Below, one piece after another: positions 16,306 through 23,631 of a stretch of DNA of 29,579 bases. The number at the start of each line of letters is the position of its first letter. The stretch's first letter is position 1. The DNA comes from Galactobacter sp. Lineage in GTDB: Bacteria > Actinomycetota > Actinomycetes > Actinomycetales > Micrococcaceae. The stretch spans positions 1-29,579 of the forward strand of contig NZ_JALAGT010000179.1 in assembly GCF_022712295.1 (NCBI RefSeq). The letters run 5' to 3'. A model generated the notes under the pieces. That model did no database searches, was not told the origin of the DNA, and was given only the letters and a program-made list of their open reading frames with translations. The translations under genes were made by a program, and so were the position numbers.

Positions 16306-17175
16306 TTACTTGGTGCGGGCGTCCAGACCGGCATTGATCTCGTCGGAGAGGGCGTGATCCACCGGGTAGTCCTTCTCATCCAGGGTACGGACCGGGGCGG
16401 CCCCGCGGGTGGAGGAGCACAGCCACAGGGCGTCAGCGGATTCCAGGTCGGCAGGGCGCAGCTCGCGCACCTCGGTCCTCTCGCCGCGGGCCTCGAGGAT
16501 CGAGAAGACATCCCACATGGTGGTGCCGGGCAGGATGCCCAACGTGGTGGGAGGCGTGACGTAGACGCCGTCGATGCGGGCGATCACGGTGGAGCTCGGC
16601 CCCTCCAAGACGTAGTCGTCGGAGGAGACGTAGAGGACGTCGTCCGCGCCCCGGCGTGCGGCCTCACGCAGGGAGGCCTTGTTGATGGCGTAAGCCAAGG
16701 ACTTGGCGCCCTGCAGCAGCCAGGGGGAGGTCTCGGCGACGTCGTGCTTGTAGCCACGATCCAGGCTGACCACCGAGATACCCTCGGCGCGGGGAGTCGC
16801 CGGGTCGTCGGCCTTGAAGGCCAGCGCCCACGCGGTGGGAACACCGGAACCCTCCACACCGCGGGTCAGAACGGTCTTGATCGCCGCAGCACCCTCCACG
16901 TCCGCCAGAGCCGCTGCCGCCACCTCCACCGCATGCAGCCACTGGTTACGGTCGGGAATCTCAAGATCCAACATGGCGGCGGAGCGGTCGAAGCGGTCAA
17001 GGTGCGCCACCACGGCCTGCGGCACCCCCTTGATGACGGCGATGGTCTCGAAGATGCCGTCCCCGCGGGTGACTCCCAGATCGTCGGCCCGCACCACCGC
17101 GGTGGTGGGGTCCAGGCGCACCGGCTCGGAAGCGGGGTCGGTGGTGTCCAGCATGAACAGGTGCAACGGCTGCAT
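16306..17175 (-). CDS. Class IV PLP enzyme: aminodeoxychorismate lyase or D-amino acid aminotransferase
   Basis: A 289-residue fold-type IV pyridoxal phosphate enzyme. RGDGIFETI near residue 37 is the N-terminal hallmark, K158 in GAKSLAYAINKASLREA is the expected Schiff-base lysine, and E191 in YVLEGPSST binds the pyridine nitrogen. The closest resemblance I can recall is to actinobacterial proteins labelled 4-amino-4-deoxychorismate lyase (PabC, folate pathway), but that label is hard to separate from D-amino acid aminotransferase by sequence. Operon context (NSAR upstream, dipeptidase downstream, no folate gene nearby) favours a role on D-amino acids, for example D-Ala to pyruvate. The ATG at 17175 has only a weak ribosome site; an ATG seven codons later is possible. 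Confidence 0.8.
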   Translation of the reverse strand: MQPLHLFMLDTTDPASEPVRLDPTTAVVRADDLGVTRGDGIFETIAVIKGVPQAVVAHLDRFDRSAAMLDLEIPDRNQWLHAVEVAAAALADVEGAAAIKTVLTRGVEGSGVPTAWALAFKADDPATPRAEGISVVSLDRGYKHDVAETSPWLLQGAKSLAYAINKASLREAARRGADDVLYVSSDDYVLEGPSSTVIARIDGVYVTPPTTLGILPGTTMWDVFSILEARGERTEVRELRPADLESADALWLCSSTRGAAPVRTLDEKDYPVDHALSDEINAGLDARTK

Positions 17176-17257
17176 GGTTGTTTAGGCGCTTTCTTTGAGC
17201 TGTGGTCAGCGATCGGGGTGTGAGGGAGGGTACTGAATACGGGGTGGAGCCGGCGAC

Positions 17258-18373
17258 TCAGGCGGTGACGTCCAGGGTGCGGCCCACGTTGGCCTGGATC
17301 AGGTCCAGATCCACCTCGTGCCCCAGACCTGCCAGGGTGGGGACGGTGACGACGCCGTGGTTGGCGATCACGGGCGGGACGATCACATCGTGAGCGTAGT
17401 ACTTGTCCGAGCCGGAGACGTCCGAGGGCAGGGTGAAGCCCGGCAGGGAGGACAGCGCCACGTTGGCCGCGCGCCCCACCCCGAACTCGTGCATGCCACC
17501 GCACCACACAGGGATTCCGTGCTCTCGGGCCAGGTCGTGGGCGGCCTTGGCGTTGGTGAGCCCACCCATGCGGGAGACCTTGATGTTGAGCACGCGACCG
17601 GCATCCAGGCCGATCATGGTGCGCAAGTCGGCGAGGTCCACCACGGATTCGTCCAGGCAGACCGGCGTCTCGATCTTGGCCTGCAACCGGGCGTGAGCCA
17701 GGAAGTCACGCGGCGCGTAGGGCTGCTCGATCATGGTCAGGCCGTAGCCGTCCAGTGCGGTGAACACGTCCAGGGATTCCTGCGTGTCGGGGTAGGCGCC
17801 GTTGGCGTCAACGTGCACGTCCAAGTCGGGGTGGGCCGCACGGACGGCACGCACGGGCTCCACGTCCCATCCCGGTGCGATCTTCAGCTTCACCCGCGGG
17901 TATCCATGGTCCAGCTGCAGCTGGATCTGGGCCATGAGCTCGTCGATGCTCGGTTCGATCCCCAGGGAGACGCCGGCCACGACCGTGTCCCGTGTGCCAC
18001 CGAGGGCCTTGGCCAACGACTGGCCGGTCGCCCTGGCATGCAGATCCCACCCGGCCCCGGCGAAACCGGCCTTGGCGAACTCGTGCCCGCGGACCTTGGC
18101 CCAGGAGGCCTCCAGTTCCTCGGGGGTGTCCCACGTGGCACCCAGCGCGCGCGGTACCAGGTACTTCTGCGCCACCAACCAGGCGGTGTCGTTGGTCTCC
18201 GAGCAGTAGAACGGGTCGGACGGGGAGGCGATCTCGCCCCATCCGTTGCGGCCGTCGGCGTCCGTGGCCTCCACCAGCAGGTGGGTCAGTCCGGACTTGC
18301 GGTGTGAGCTGGTCTGGAAGCTGTGGACCAGCGGCAGGGACACCTCGAAGAGCCTCAGGCGGGCGATCTGCAT
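17258..18373 (-). CDS. N-acylamino acid racemase (NSAR/OSBS subgroup, enolase superfamily)
   Basis: A 371-residue enolase-superfamily enzyme of the muconate lactonising subgroup. The catalytic bases are K162-x-K164 in VKLKIAPGWD and K265 in LNIKVSRMGG; the metal ligands are D189 (VDAN), E216 (IEQP) and D241 (CLDES). The C-terminal CGGMHEFGVGRAANVAL and SSLPGFTLPSDVSGSDKYY segments resemble the Amycolatopsis and Geobacillus N-succinylamino acid racemase / o-succinylbenzoate synthase group very closely. The DxD motif of L-Ala-D/L-Glu epimerases is not seen. Menaquinone genes are absent, whereas a GNAT and an M20 hydrolase are adjacent, so I assign racemisation of N-succinyl (or other N-acyl) amino acids rather than MenC activity. 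It lies 58 bases after the SIS gene. Confidence 0.92.
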   Translation of the reverse strand: MQIARLRLFEVSLPLVHSFQTSSHRKSGLTHLLVEATDADGRNGWGEIASPSDPFYCSETNDTAWLVAQKYLVPRALGATWDTPEELEASWAKVRGHEFAKAGFAGAGWDLHARATGQSLAKALGGTRDTVVAGVSLGIEPSIDELMAQIQLQLDHGYPRVKLKIAPGWDVEPVRAVRAAHPDLDVHVDANGAYPDTQESLDVFTALDGYGLTMIEQPYAPRDFLAHARLQAKIETPVCLDESVVDLADLRTMIGLDAGRVLNIKVSRMGGLTNAKAAHDLAREHGIPVWCGGMHEFGVGRAANVALSSLPGFTLPSDVSGSDKYYAHDVIVPPVIANHGVVTVPTLAGLGHEVDLDLIQANVGRTLDVTA

Positions 18374-18431
18374 GTTGTCTTCTCTCCTAGAGCTGAAGTG
18401 GTGAGTTCTGTGTCCGACGGCGGTGCCCGCC

Positions 18432-19139
18432 TCAGGCGGGTTCGCTCGCTTGGGTCGGGTCGTCTGGGTTGGTTGGGGCGTAGGGGTAGGTCGGGTCGTA
18501 GAGATCGAGTGCCCGCGCCAGATCGTCGCGATCGGCCAGGCGGCGCCTGGCGCCCTTGGCCGATGACGACGTGAGGGCAGAAAGTAGGTGGCACACCGCG
18601 GCCACCGCGGTGGGGGAATCGGCGTAGGAGGCCGATCCGGTGTGAACCGTGATCAGGGCGTCGGCCAGCGAGGCCAACGGGGCGTCCACGCTGTCGGTGA
18701 CCACCACCAGCTGTCCTCCGGCCTGCTTGAAGAGTTGGCCAAGCCTGAGCGACTCGCGACGATAGCGGCGCATCGAGAAGACCACCAGCACGTCGGTGGT
18801 CCTGACGTCCGTCAGGATGGTCACGCCGGAGAGCGCCCGACCGTCGACCAGGAAGACGTTGGACAGCGTGGCCGAGAGGTCGGAGTTGAGCAGCCCTGCG
18901 TAAACGGCGGATTTGCCCTCCCCGGCAATGAACTTCCGGCGGGCTCCGACGATGAGCGCCGCGGCCTTGGCAGCAGCGCCGGTGTTTTCCAACTCCGAGA
19001 AGGTGGTGGCCAGCGACCGCGACTCCGCCGCGATGATCTGTGCCTGCACGCTGGAGGCGGACACGGACGCCTTGAAGCGCTCGCCGAAGCGGTCGTTGGG
19101 AGAGGCGAGGGTGCGGTCGTGGTCGGCTGTGCTGTTCAT
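18432..19139 (-). CDS. SIS-domain protein, RpiR/MurR-like but lacking the HTH
   Basis: A 235-residue protein whose residues ~55-190 form a sugar-isomerase (SIS) domain of the kind found in RpiR/MurR regulators (IAGEGKSAVYAGLLNSDL, LVVFSMRRYRRESLRLG, LVVVTDSVDAPLASLAD). RpiR regulators normally have ~280 residues, with an N-terminal helix-turn-helix of about 77; here only ~25 polar residues precede the linker helix, and no HTH is found in any frame upstream because the GNAT gene occupies that DNA. Its ATG overlaps the GNAT stop by four bases. It might still modulate a separate DNA-binding partner, sense a sugar phosphate or muropeptide, or be an enzyme. A Pro/Asp-rich tail ends it. Confidence 0.85.
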   Translation of the reverse strand: MNSTADHDRTLASPNDRFGERFKASVSASSVQAQIIAAESRSLATTFSELENTGAAAKAAALIVGARRKFIAGEGKSAVYAGLLNSDLSATLSNVFLVDGRALSGVTILTDVRTTDVLVVFSMRRYRRESLRLGQLFKQAGGQLVVVTDSVDAPLASLADALITVHTGSASYADSPTAVAAVCHLLSALTSSSAKGARRRLADRDDLARALDLYDPTYPYAPTNPDDPTQASEPA

Positions 19140-19999
19140 GCGGACTCCTGTTGGGGAGAAGGTACGGCCAGGTAGGCGGAGGTTCCAGGGAGGCTGCGCT
19201 GGCAGGCCACGAGCCGGTGGCGGGATTCCAGGAGGTCGGTGAGCGTGGTGCGCAAGCGTTGCCTGATCTCCGGATAGGAGGCCGCGTCACGGCCGGCCAC
19301 GGCGGAATCCGGCAGGGGGACCCAGATGGCGTCTCCCCCGTTCGGCAGGGAACCCGAGGATGTGACGGGATGTCCCCAGGAGGCCTCGTCGAGATCGGGT
19401 GCGGGCAGGGCGCGCAACTGCTCGTAGGGGTCCGCCGCGCCGGTGAGGTCCCACTCCACCAGGATCCGGTCGGTGCCGGGCCGGCCGTAGTAGTCGTGGA
19501 TGTAGTGCAGGCCGTCCGCGCGGAGCGAGGAGAAGTTGAAGTGGGCGTTCCGGGCCAGCAGTGGATCGAAGGTCCAGCGCATGCTGTGGTGCCCCCACCC
19601 CTTGGCGACCTCGGCCTGCGCCAACTTGATGCGGCGCCCCAGCCCTTTGCCCTGGTAGGCAGGATCAACCACGGCTGCCTGCGAGTAGTGGAAAATACGG
19701 CCGGTGGCGGAGGTGCCGGTGAAACCGTAGGCGAAGGCCACCAGCTGGGCGCCGTCGTAGACACCCACGGCGGAGCCGCCGTTGCGGACCATGGCTCCGA
19801 GGAGATTGGCGTTGAGTCCCAAATGTCTGGCGTTGTAGCCGAAGACGCGAGAATAGAGCTCGTCAGCCGCGACGAATTGGTCGAAACTGGTGACGGGCTC
19901 CACCCGCAAACCGTCGGGTTGGGCCTGGTGCGGGGTTCCCTGGGACGCGCAAGCGTGAGACTCTGCGTCAGAGGATCCGGTGAGGGCGGCGGAAGCCAT
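19136..19999 (-). CDS. GNAT N-acyltransferase, NSAR-associated (COG3375 type)
   Basis: A 287-residue GNAT-fold acyltransferase. The acyl-CoA pyrophosphate loop is QGKGLG (residues 116-121), and the segment RWTFDPLLARNAHFNFSSL (141 onward) is typical of the COG3375 group that accompanies NSAR enzymes; the Geobacillus relative is a succinyl-CoA:D-amino acid N-succinyltransferase. I infer that role here: capping D-amino acids with succinyl from succinyl-CoA. The frame is open to an ATG at 20056, but that codon falls in the predicted -10 box, and the ATG at 19999 has AGGAAA about nine bases before it, so 19999 is the start. It is the first gene of the minus-strand operon and overlaps the SIS gene by four bases. 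Confidence 0.9.
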   Translation of the reverse strand: MASAALTGSSDAESHACASQGTPHQAQPDGLRVEPVTSFDQFVAADELYSRVFGYNARHLGLNANLLGAMVRNGGSAVGVYDGAQLVAFAYGFTGTSATGRIFHYSQAAVVDPAYQGKGLGRRIKLAQAEVAKGWGHHSMRWTFDPLLARNAHFNFSSLRADGLHYIHDYYGRPGTDRILVEWDLTGAADPYEQLRALPAPDLDEASWGHPVTSSGSLPNGGDAIWVPLPDSAVAGRDAASYPEIRQRLRTTLTDLLESRHRLVACQRSLPGTSAYLAVPSPQQESA

Positions 20000-20006
20000 C
20001 AAGATA

Positions 20007-20020
20007 CGTTTCCTAAAACG
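20007..20020. promoter_or_regulatory. Dyad A in the GNAT leader
   Basis: CGTTT and AAACG are separated by four bases, forming a perfect short dyad in the GNAT leader, overlapping its ribosome site. The wider sequence shares GTTTCnTAAnA with dyad B at 20094-20110 on the other side of the divergent promoters, which suggests that one regulator binds both. Binding here would lie about 30-40 bases downstream of the predicted GNAT transcription start and could also mask the ribosome site. Confidence 0.45.
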
Positions 20021-20055
20021 ATGGGATGGGAGACGCAGAACCTGCATCTGACGCA

Positions 20056-20084
20056 ATGATAGGCGGATCTTGAGTATGCCTCAA
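20056..20084 (-). promoter_or_regulatory. Promoter of the GNAT-to-EamA operon
   Basis: On the minus strand TTGAGG (20084-20079) and TATCAT (20061-20056) are separated by exactly 17 bases, a good match to the housekeeping sigma consensus. Transcription would start near 20049, giving a leader of about 50 bases before the GNAT ATG. Its -35 box forms one arm of the dyad CTTGAG-N5-CTCAAG (20069-20085). Confidence 0.65.
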
Positions 20085-20098
20085 GCATCAGATATGTT
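20070..20098 (+). promoter_or_regulatory. Divergent promoter of the M20 hydrolase
   Basis: TTGAGT (20070-20075) and TATGTT (20093-20098) are separated by 17 bases. It overlaps the minus-strand promoter between 20070 and 20084, so one RNA polymerase should exclude the other. Its -35 box is the second arm of the perfect 17-base dyad at 20069-20085. Start of transcription is expected near 20105, leaving a leader of about 45 bases. Confidence 0.6.
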
Positions 20099-20110
20099 TC
20101 GTAAGAACAT
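20094..20110. promoter_or_regulatory. Dyad B over the M20 promoter
   Basis: ATGTT and AACAT flank seven bases in a perfect dyad that overlaps the -10 box and the expected start of transcription of the M20 gene, the classic position of a repressor operator. It shares GTTTCnTAAnA with dyad A at 20007-20020. The regulator is unknown. Confidence 0.5.
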
Positions 20111-20150
20111 CGCGAAGGCGTCATCAACGTAAAGGAAGCTGGCGATAACC

Positions 20151-21323
20151 ATGACCAACGGGCAGCAATACGAGGTCTGCGAGCGGCTCGATGAGGCCAT
20201 GTCCAAGGGCCTCGGGTGGAGCGTGCTCCAACGTCTGCGGGCCCTGGTGGAACTGGAGACACCCTCTCGTGACGTCGAGGCATCCGTGGCCATCACGCGC
20301 CTGCTCGGTTCCTGGTGGGACGAGATCGGCGCGAAGGTCGAGGTGGTCCCGACACAGTTCGGTCACAATCTCTTGGTGGAGGTTTCGGGGGAGGGGGACC
20401 CCGTCCTCCTGGTCGGTCACTCCGACACCGTGTGGCCGGTCGGAACCCTGACCGGAGACGTGCCGTGGAGCATCGAGGGGGACGTCCTGCGTGGGCCAGG
20501 TGCCTATGACATGAAGTCGGGTCTGGTCATCATGCTGGCTGCAGCGACCCGTCTGAAACGGCTCCGGGAAGCCGGGGGGAGCCACCGGGGGATCCGGGTG
20601 GTGGTGGTCTGTGACGAGGAGATCGGCTCTCCGAGCACCCGTGAACTCATGCTGCGTGCCGCTGAAGGGGTCAGTGCGGTCCTCGGCTTCGAATCACCCC
20701 ACCCCGACGCCGCTCTCAAGGTGGGGCGCCGCGGGTCCACTCGTGTGCGTCTTGCCGTGACCGGCCGTGCCGCCCACGCGGCCTTGGACCCCGAATCCGG
20801 GATCTCCGCGATCGACGAGCTCGTGGACCAACTCCAGAAGGTACGAGGCATCGTCGCCGATCCCGCGTTGGGCACCGAGGTGCTGTGCAATGTGGGCACC
20901 ATCTCGGGCGGTGGTCGCGCCAACGTGGTGCCCGCCTACGCCGAGGCCGAGATCGGGCTGCGTTTCCTCGACACTGCCACGGAGACCGCGGTGCTGGATG
21001 GTCTGAAGCAGCTCACCCCCATTCGTGACGGCGCAGCCTTGGACGTGGAGATCCTCTCCTCACGCCCGGCCTGGGCTCCGCACGAGGCCGACAACGCGCT
21101 GTTGACGGACCTGAGGGAGGCGGCCACCGCCGTCGGGCAGGAACTCGATGGGCGCCCCGCGGCCGGCGCGGGAGACACGAACCTGCTCGGCTCACTCGGC
21201 CTCCCCACGGCCGACGGCCTCGGGCCGTCCGGTGGCGGAGCGCATGCCGTCTCCGAGCATCTCAGCGTCGAGTCCTTGGGGCAGCGGATCGATCTGCTGG
21301 AGAGCTACCTGACCGTGCGCTGA
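20151..21323 (+). CDS. M20 metallohydrolase, probable N-acyl-L-amino acid desuccinylase
   Basis: A 390-residue M20-family zinc hydrolase with the glutamate carboxypeptidase / ArgE layout. Metal and catalytic residues are in place: H90 and D92 (GHSDTVWP), D120 (GAYDMKSG), the E156-E157 pair (CDEEIGS), E181 (GFESP), the dimer-domain H209 (GRAAHA) and a C-terminal His near 365 (GGGAHAVSEH). No signal peptide. Divergent from, and sharing promoter space with, the GNAT/NSAR operon, it is best read as the third step of the D-to-L route: removing the succinyl group from the N-succinyl-L-amino acid only, which drives the racemisation. A plain peptidase or CPG2-like hydrolase is the alternative. AAGGAAG lies 12 bases before the ATG. 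A terminator follows at 21422-21464. Confidence 0.9.
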   Translation: MTNGQQYEVCERLDEAMSKGLGWSVLQRLRALVELETPSRDVEASVAITRLLGSWWDEIGAKVEVVPTQFGHNLLVEVSGEGDPVLLVGHSDTVWPVGTLTGDVPWSIEGDVLRGPGAYDMKSGLVIMLAAATRLKRLREAGGSHRGIRVVVVCDEEIGSPSTRELMLRAAEGVSAVLGFESPHPDAALKVGRRGSTRVRLAVTGRAAHAALDPESGISAIDELVDQLQKVRGIVADPALGTEVLCNVGTISGGGRANVVPAYAEAEIGLRFLDTATETAVLDGLKQLTPIRDGAALDVEILSSRPAWAPHEADNALLTDLREAATAVGQELDGRPAAGAGDTNLLGSLGLPTADGLGPSGGGAHAVSEHLSVESLGQRIDLLESYLTVR

Positions 21324-21421
21324 CGCTGTCGGGATTCATATCCGATACGGATCAATGGACTAATTGCTGCGCGGCCGGATGATTGTTCGGAGGTCGGATG
21401 GTCGTGATGAGCTTGGGGAAG

Positions 21422-21464
21422 GGCTCCGGGTTCCGCGTGATCATGCGGAATCTGGAGCCTTTTT
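21422..21464 (+). terminator. Strong Rho-independent terminator after the M20 gene
   Basis: GGCTCCGGGTTCCGC (21422-21436) pairs with GCGGAATCTGGAGCC (21445-21459) through 15 pairs, two of them G-U, around an eight-base loop, followed by TTTTT (21460-21464). It lies about 100 bases after the M20 stop and separates that gene from the peptide transporter operon. Confidence 0.85.
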
Positions 21465-21671
21465 CTGTGACATCATGACGACTATCACCCTGGAAAGGGG
21501 TGGGCGCGGCAGGTTTCGAGATCGTAAAATGCGTGTCGTATACGGTGCGTAAACATTGACCTTGGTCCCGGGATGGGGTGAAATCGACCTCAGCGATTCG
21601 GCGCCCTCCGTTTCGGCCCTGCCTGCCTCCAACGTTGGCGGGGTGATGTCATCAACCCGTAAGGAACTCGC
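21465..21671 (+). promoter_or_regulatory. Promoter and leader region of the peptide transporter operon
   Basis: This is the gene-free stretch before the binding protein gene (the whole gap is 21324-21671). The best promoter I see is TTGACC (21556-21561), 17 bases, then TGAAAT (21579-21584); the -10 box is weak. Further upstream, GTTTCG and CGTAAAA flank five bases, a looser relative of dyads A and B. The leader would be about 80 bases, ending with AAGGAACTCGC before the ATG. No RNA gene or riboswitch is recognised. Confidence 0.35.
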
Positions 21672-23627
21672 ATGCGTCACCGTTCACGCCCTCCGCGCTT
21701 GGCGGCCAAGGCTGTCGCGGCCCTGGCCGTACTCGCCGTCGGCACCTTTGCAGCCGCTCCAGCGCAGGCTGCCCCAGCAGCCACATCCGTCAGTGCCGGC
21801 GTGTTGCCCGCGGCAGACGGTGACGACACCACGATGCGCATCGCGACGTCAGGCTTCGTGGACTCCTTCAACCCGTTCGTCTCGATCTACCTCACCCCCA
21901 CCAACACCCTGCGCTACATGTACGAGAACCTGGTGCAGAACGACCAGCAGGACGGTTCACCCACCAAGGGCCTGGCTGATGATTGGGAGGCGCAGGACGG
22001 CGGCAAGAAATGGGTCTTCACGCTGCAGGACGGCCTCAAGTGGTCGGATGACGAACCCATCACCTCTGCGGACGTGAAGTGGACCTACGACCAGATCCTC
22101 GAGAACCCGGACATGGGCGAGTCCAACGGCAACCTGGTCAGCAACCTCGACTCCGTCGAGACGCCGGACGAGAAGACCGTGGTCATGAACATGAAGTCGG
22201 CTCAGGCCCCCAACCCCGGCCAGACCATCCCTGTGGTCCCCAAGCACGTCTGGGAGAAGTACGACGACCCGTCCAAGGTCCCCAACGAAGAGAAGGTGGT
22301 CGGCTCCGGTCCCTTCACGCTGGAGTCCTACAAGGCCAATCAGTTCATCAAGCTGGAGTCCAACCCGAACTTCTGGCGCGGTGAGCCCAAGATCAAGAAC
22401 TTGGACTACGTCTACTACACCAACGCTGACGCCCAGGTGCAGGCGCTGAAGTCCGGCGAGGTGGACCTGGTGATGGGCCTGAGCCCCACGCAGTACGACG
22501 CCATCGAGGGTACGGAAGGCATCGGTCTCAACGCTGGTAAGGGCCGCCGTTACATGTCCCTGAGCCTCAACGTGGGGATGGAGACCCGTGACGGAAAGGC
22601 CTTCGGCAACGGGAACCCTGTGCTGAAGGACGTCAAGGTTCGCCAGGCTCTGCGCCAGGCCGTTGACACGGAGACCCTGGTGGAGAAGGTGTTGGACGGT
22701 AAGGGCAGCACCGCAGCCTCCTTCATCCCGAACTCCTACCCCAAGTGGGCATTGAAGGAAGACAACAAGGCCGTCAAGGATCTCTCCTACGATCCCAAGG
22801 CCGCCGAGAAGAAGCTTGATGAGGCCGGTTGGAAGGAGGGTTCCAACGGGATTCGCGAGAAGAACGGAAAGAAGCTCTCGCTCGATCTGCTGCTGGACGC
22901 CGATGACCCGTTCCATCAGTCGGCCTCCGACTACCTTGTGCCCTGGTTCAAGAAGATCGGCGTGCAACTGAATCCGAAATCCACCGATGCGGACACCATG
23001 TCCGAGAAGGCAATCAAGGGCGACTACGACATCTACTTCACCGGGTGGAGCATGGACTCCGACCCGGAGTACCAGCTCTCCATCAATACGTGTGCCAACC
23101 GCGCCACCAAGACCGATGGCACCGGCGGAACCAGCCAGGACGGCTACTGCTCCGAGGAGTTCGACAAGCTCTACGCCCAGCAGCGAGCCGCGCTGGATGA
23201 GGGCGAACGCCAGGAGATCGTGCAGAAGATGCTGGCCCTGAACTACACCGATACCCCGCAGATCGTGCTGTGGAACGCGGATTCCCTCGAGGGCTACCGT
23301 TCCGATCGCTTCCAGAACTTCGCCCTGCAACCGGTCGATGGCGGTGCCATCACCAACCAGTCCGGTTACTGGGGTTACCTGACAGCGCAGCCGGCTGACG
23401 GCAGCAAGGACCTCACCGGCTCCATCGAGCTGTCAGAGAAGCTCTCCGAACTCGATTCGGACGAGGGGTCCGGTTCCTCCGACAATGCGTCCTCCTCGAA
23501 CTCCGGTGATGGGATGAGTTCCGGGCGTTCCACACTGATCCTGGTCGGTGAGGGCATCATCATCGTGCTGTTGATCGTGAACATCGTGATGACCTCGCGT
23601 CGCCGGAACAGCGACAACATCGAGTGA
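21672..23627 (+). CDS. Peptide ABC transporter substrate-binding protein, C-terminally membrane-anchored
   Basis: A 651-residue family 5 (DppA/OppA-like) extracellular solute-binding protein. A Sec signal peptide (Arg-rich start, Ala/Val core) should be cut after AQA33; there is no lipobox cysteine, unlike most Gram-positive binding proteins. The body carries family features such as VKWTYDQIL, VVGSGPFTL, and VKVRQALRQAVD. The end is unusual: a Ser/Gly/Asp-rich linker (about 592-617), a hydrophobic helix (about 622-643) and a positive SRRR stop, so the protein is probably held in the membrane by its C-terminus. It heads the transporter operon, four bases before the first permease. The substrate is inferred to be di- to oligopeptides, perhaps wall-derived. 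Confidence 0.93.
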   Translation: MRHRSRPPRLAAKAVAALAVLAVGTFAAAPAQAAPAATSVSAGVLPAADGDDTTMRIATSGFVDSFNPFVSIYLTPTNTLRYMYENLVQNDQQDGSPTKGLADDWEAQDGGKKWVFTLQDGLKWSDDEPITSADVKWTYDQILENPDMGESNGNLVSNLDSVETPDEKTVVMNMKSAQAPNPGQTIPVVPKHVWEKYDDPSKVPNEEKVVGSGPFTLESYKANQFIKLESNPNFWRGEPKIKNLDYVYYTNADAQVQALKSGEVDLVMGLSPTQYDAIEGTEGIGLNAGKGRRYMSLSLNVGMETRDGKAFGNGNPVLKDVKVRQALRQAVDTETLVEKVLDGKGSTAASFIPNSYPKWALKEDNKAVKDLSYDPKAAEKKLDEAGWKEGSNGIREKNGKKLSLDLLLDADDPFHQSASDYLVPWFKKIGVQLNPKSTDADTMSEKAIKGDYDIYFTGWSMDSDPEYQLSINTCANRATKTDGTGGTSQDGYCSEEFDKLYAQQRAALDEGERQEIVQKMLALNYTDTPQIVLWNADSLEGYRSDRFQNFALQPVDGGAITNQSGYWGYLTAQPADGSKDLTGSIELSEKLSELDSDEGSGSSDNASSSNSGDGMSSGRSTLILVGEGIIIVLLIVNIVMTSRRRNSDNIE

Positions 23628-23631
23628 TCTC

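Noticed and set aside
15148..17223. A 691-codon open frame on the plus strand opposite the dipeptidase and PLP enzyme genes
   Set aside because: It is Gly/Val/His/Gln-rich with no family features and lies antisense to well-recognised genes; high GC leaves such frames open by chance.
17258..18373. Reading the enolase-superfamily gene as menC or as an L-Ala-D/L-Glu epimerase
   Set aside because: No menaquinone gene is nearby, the DxD motif of the epimerases is not seen, and the GNAT/M20 neighbours are those of N-acylamino acid racemases. Side activity as an o-succinylbenzoate synthase cannot be excluded.
18432..19139. A DNA-binding RpiR regulator of the cluster
   Set aside because: No helix-turn-helix is encoded before the SIS domain in any frame.
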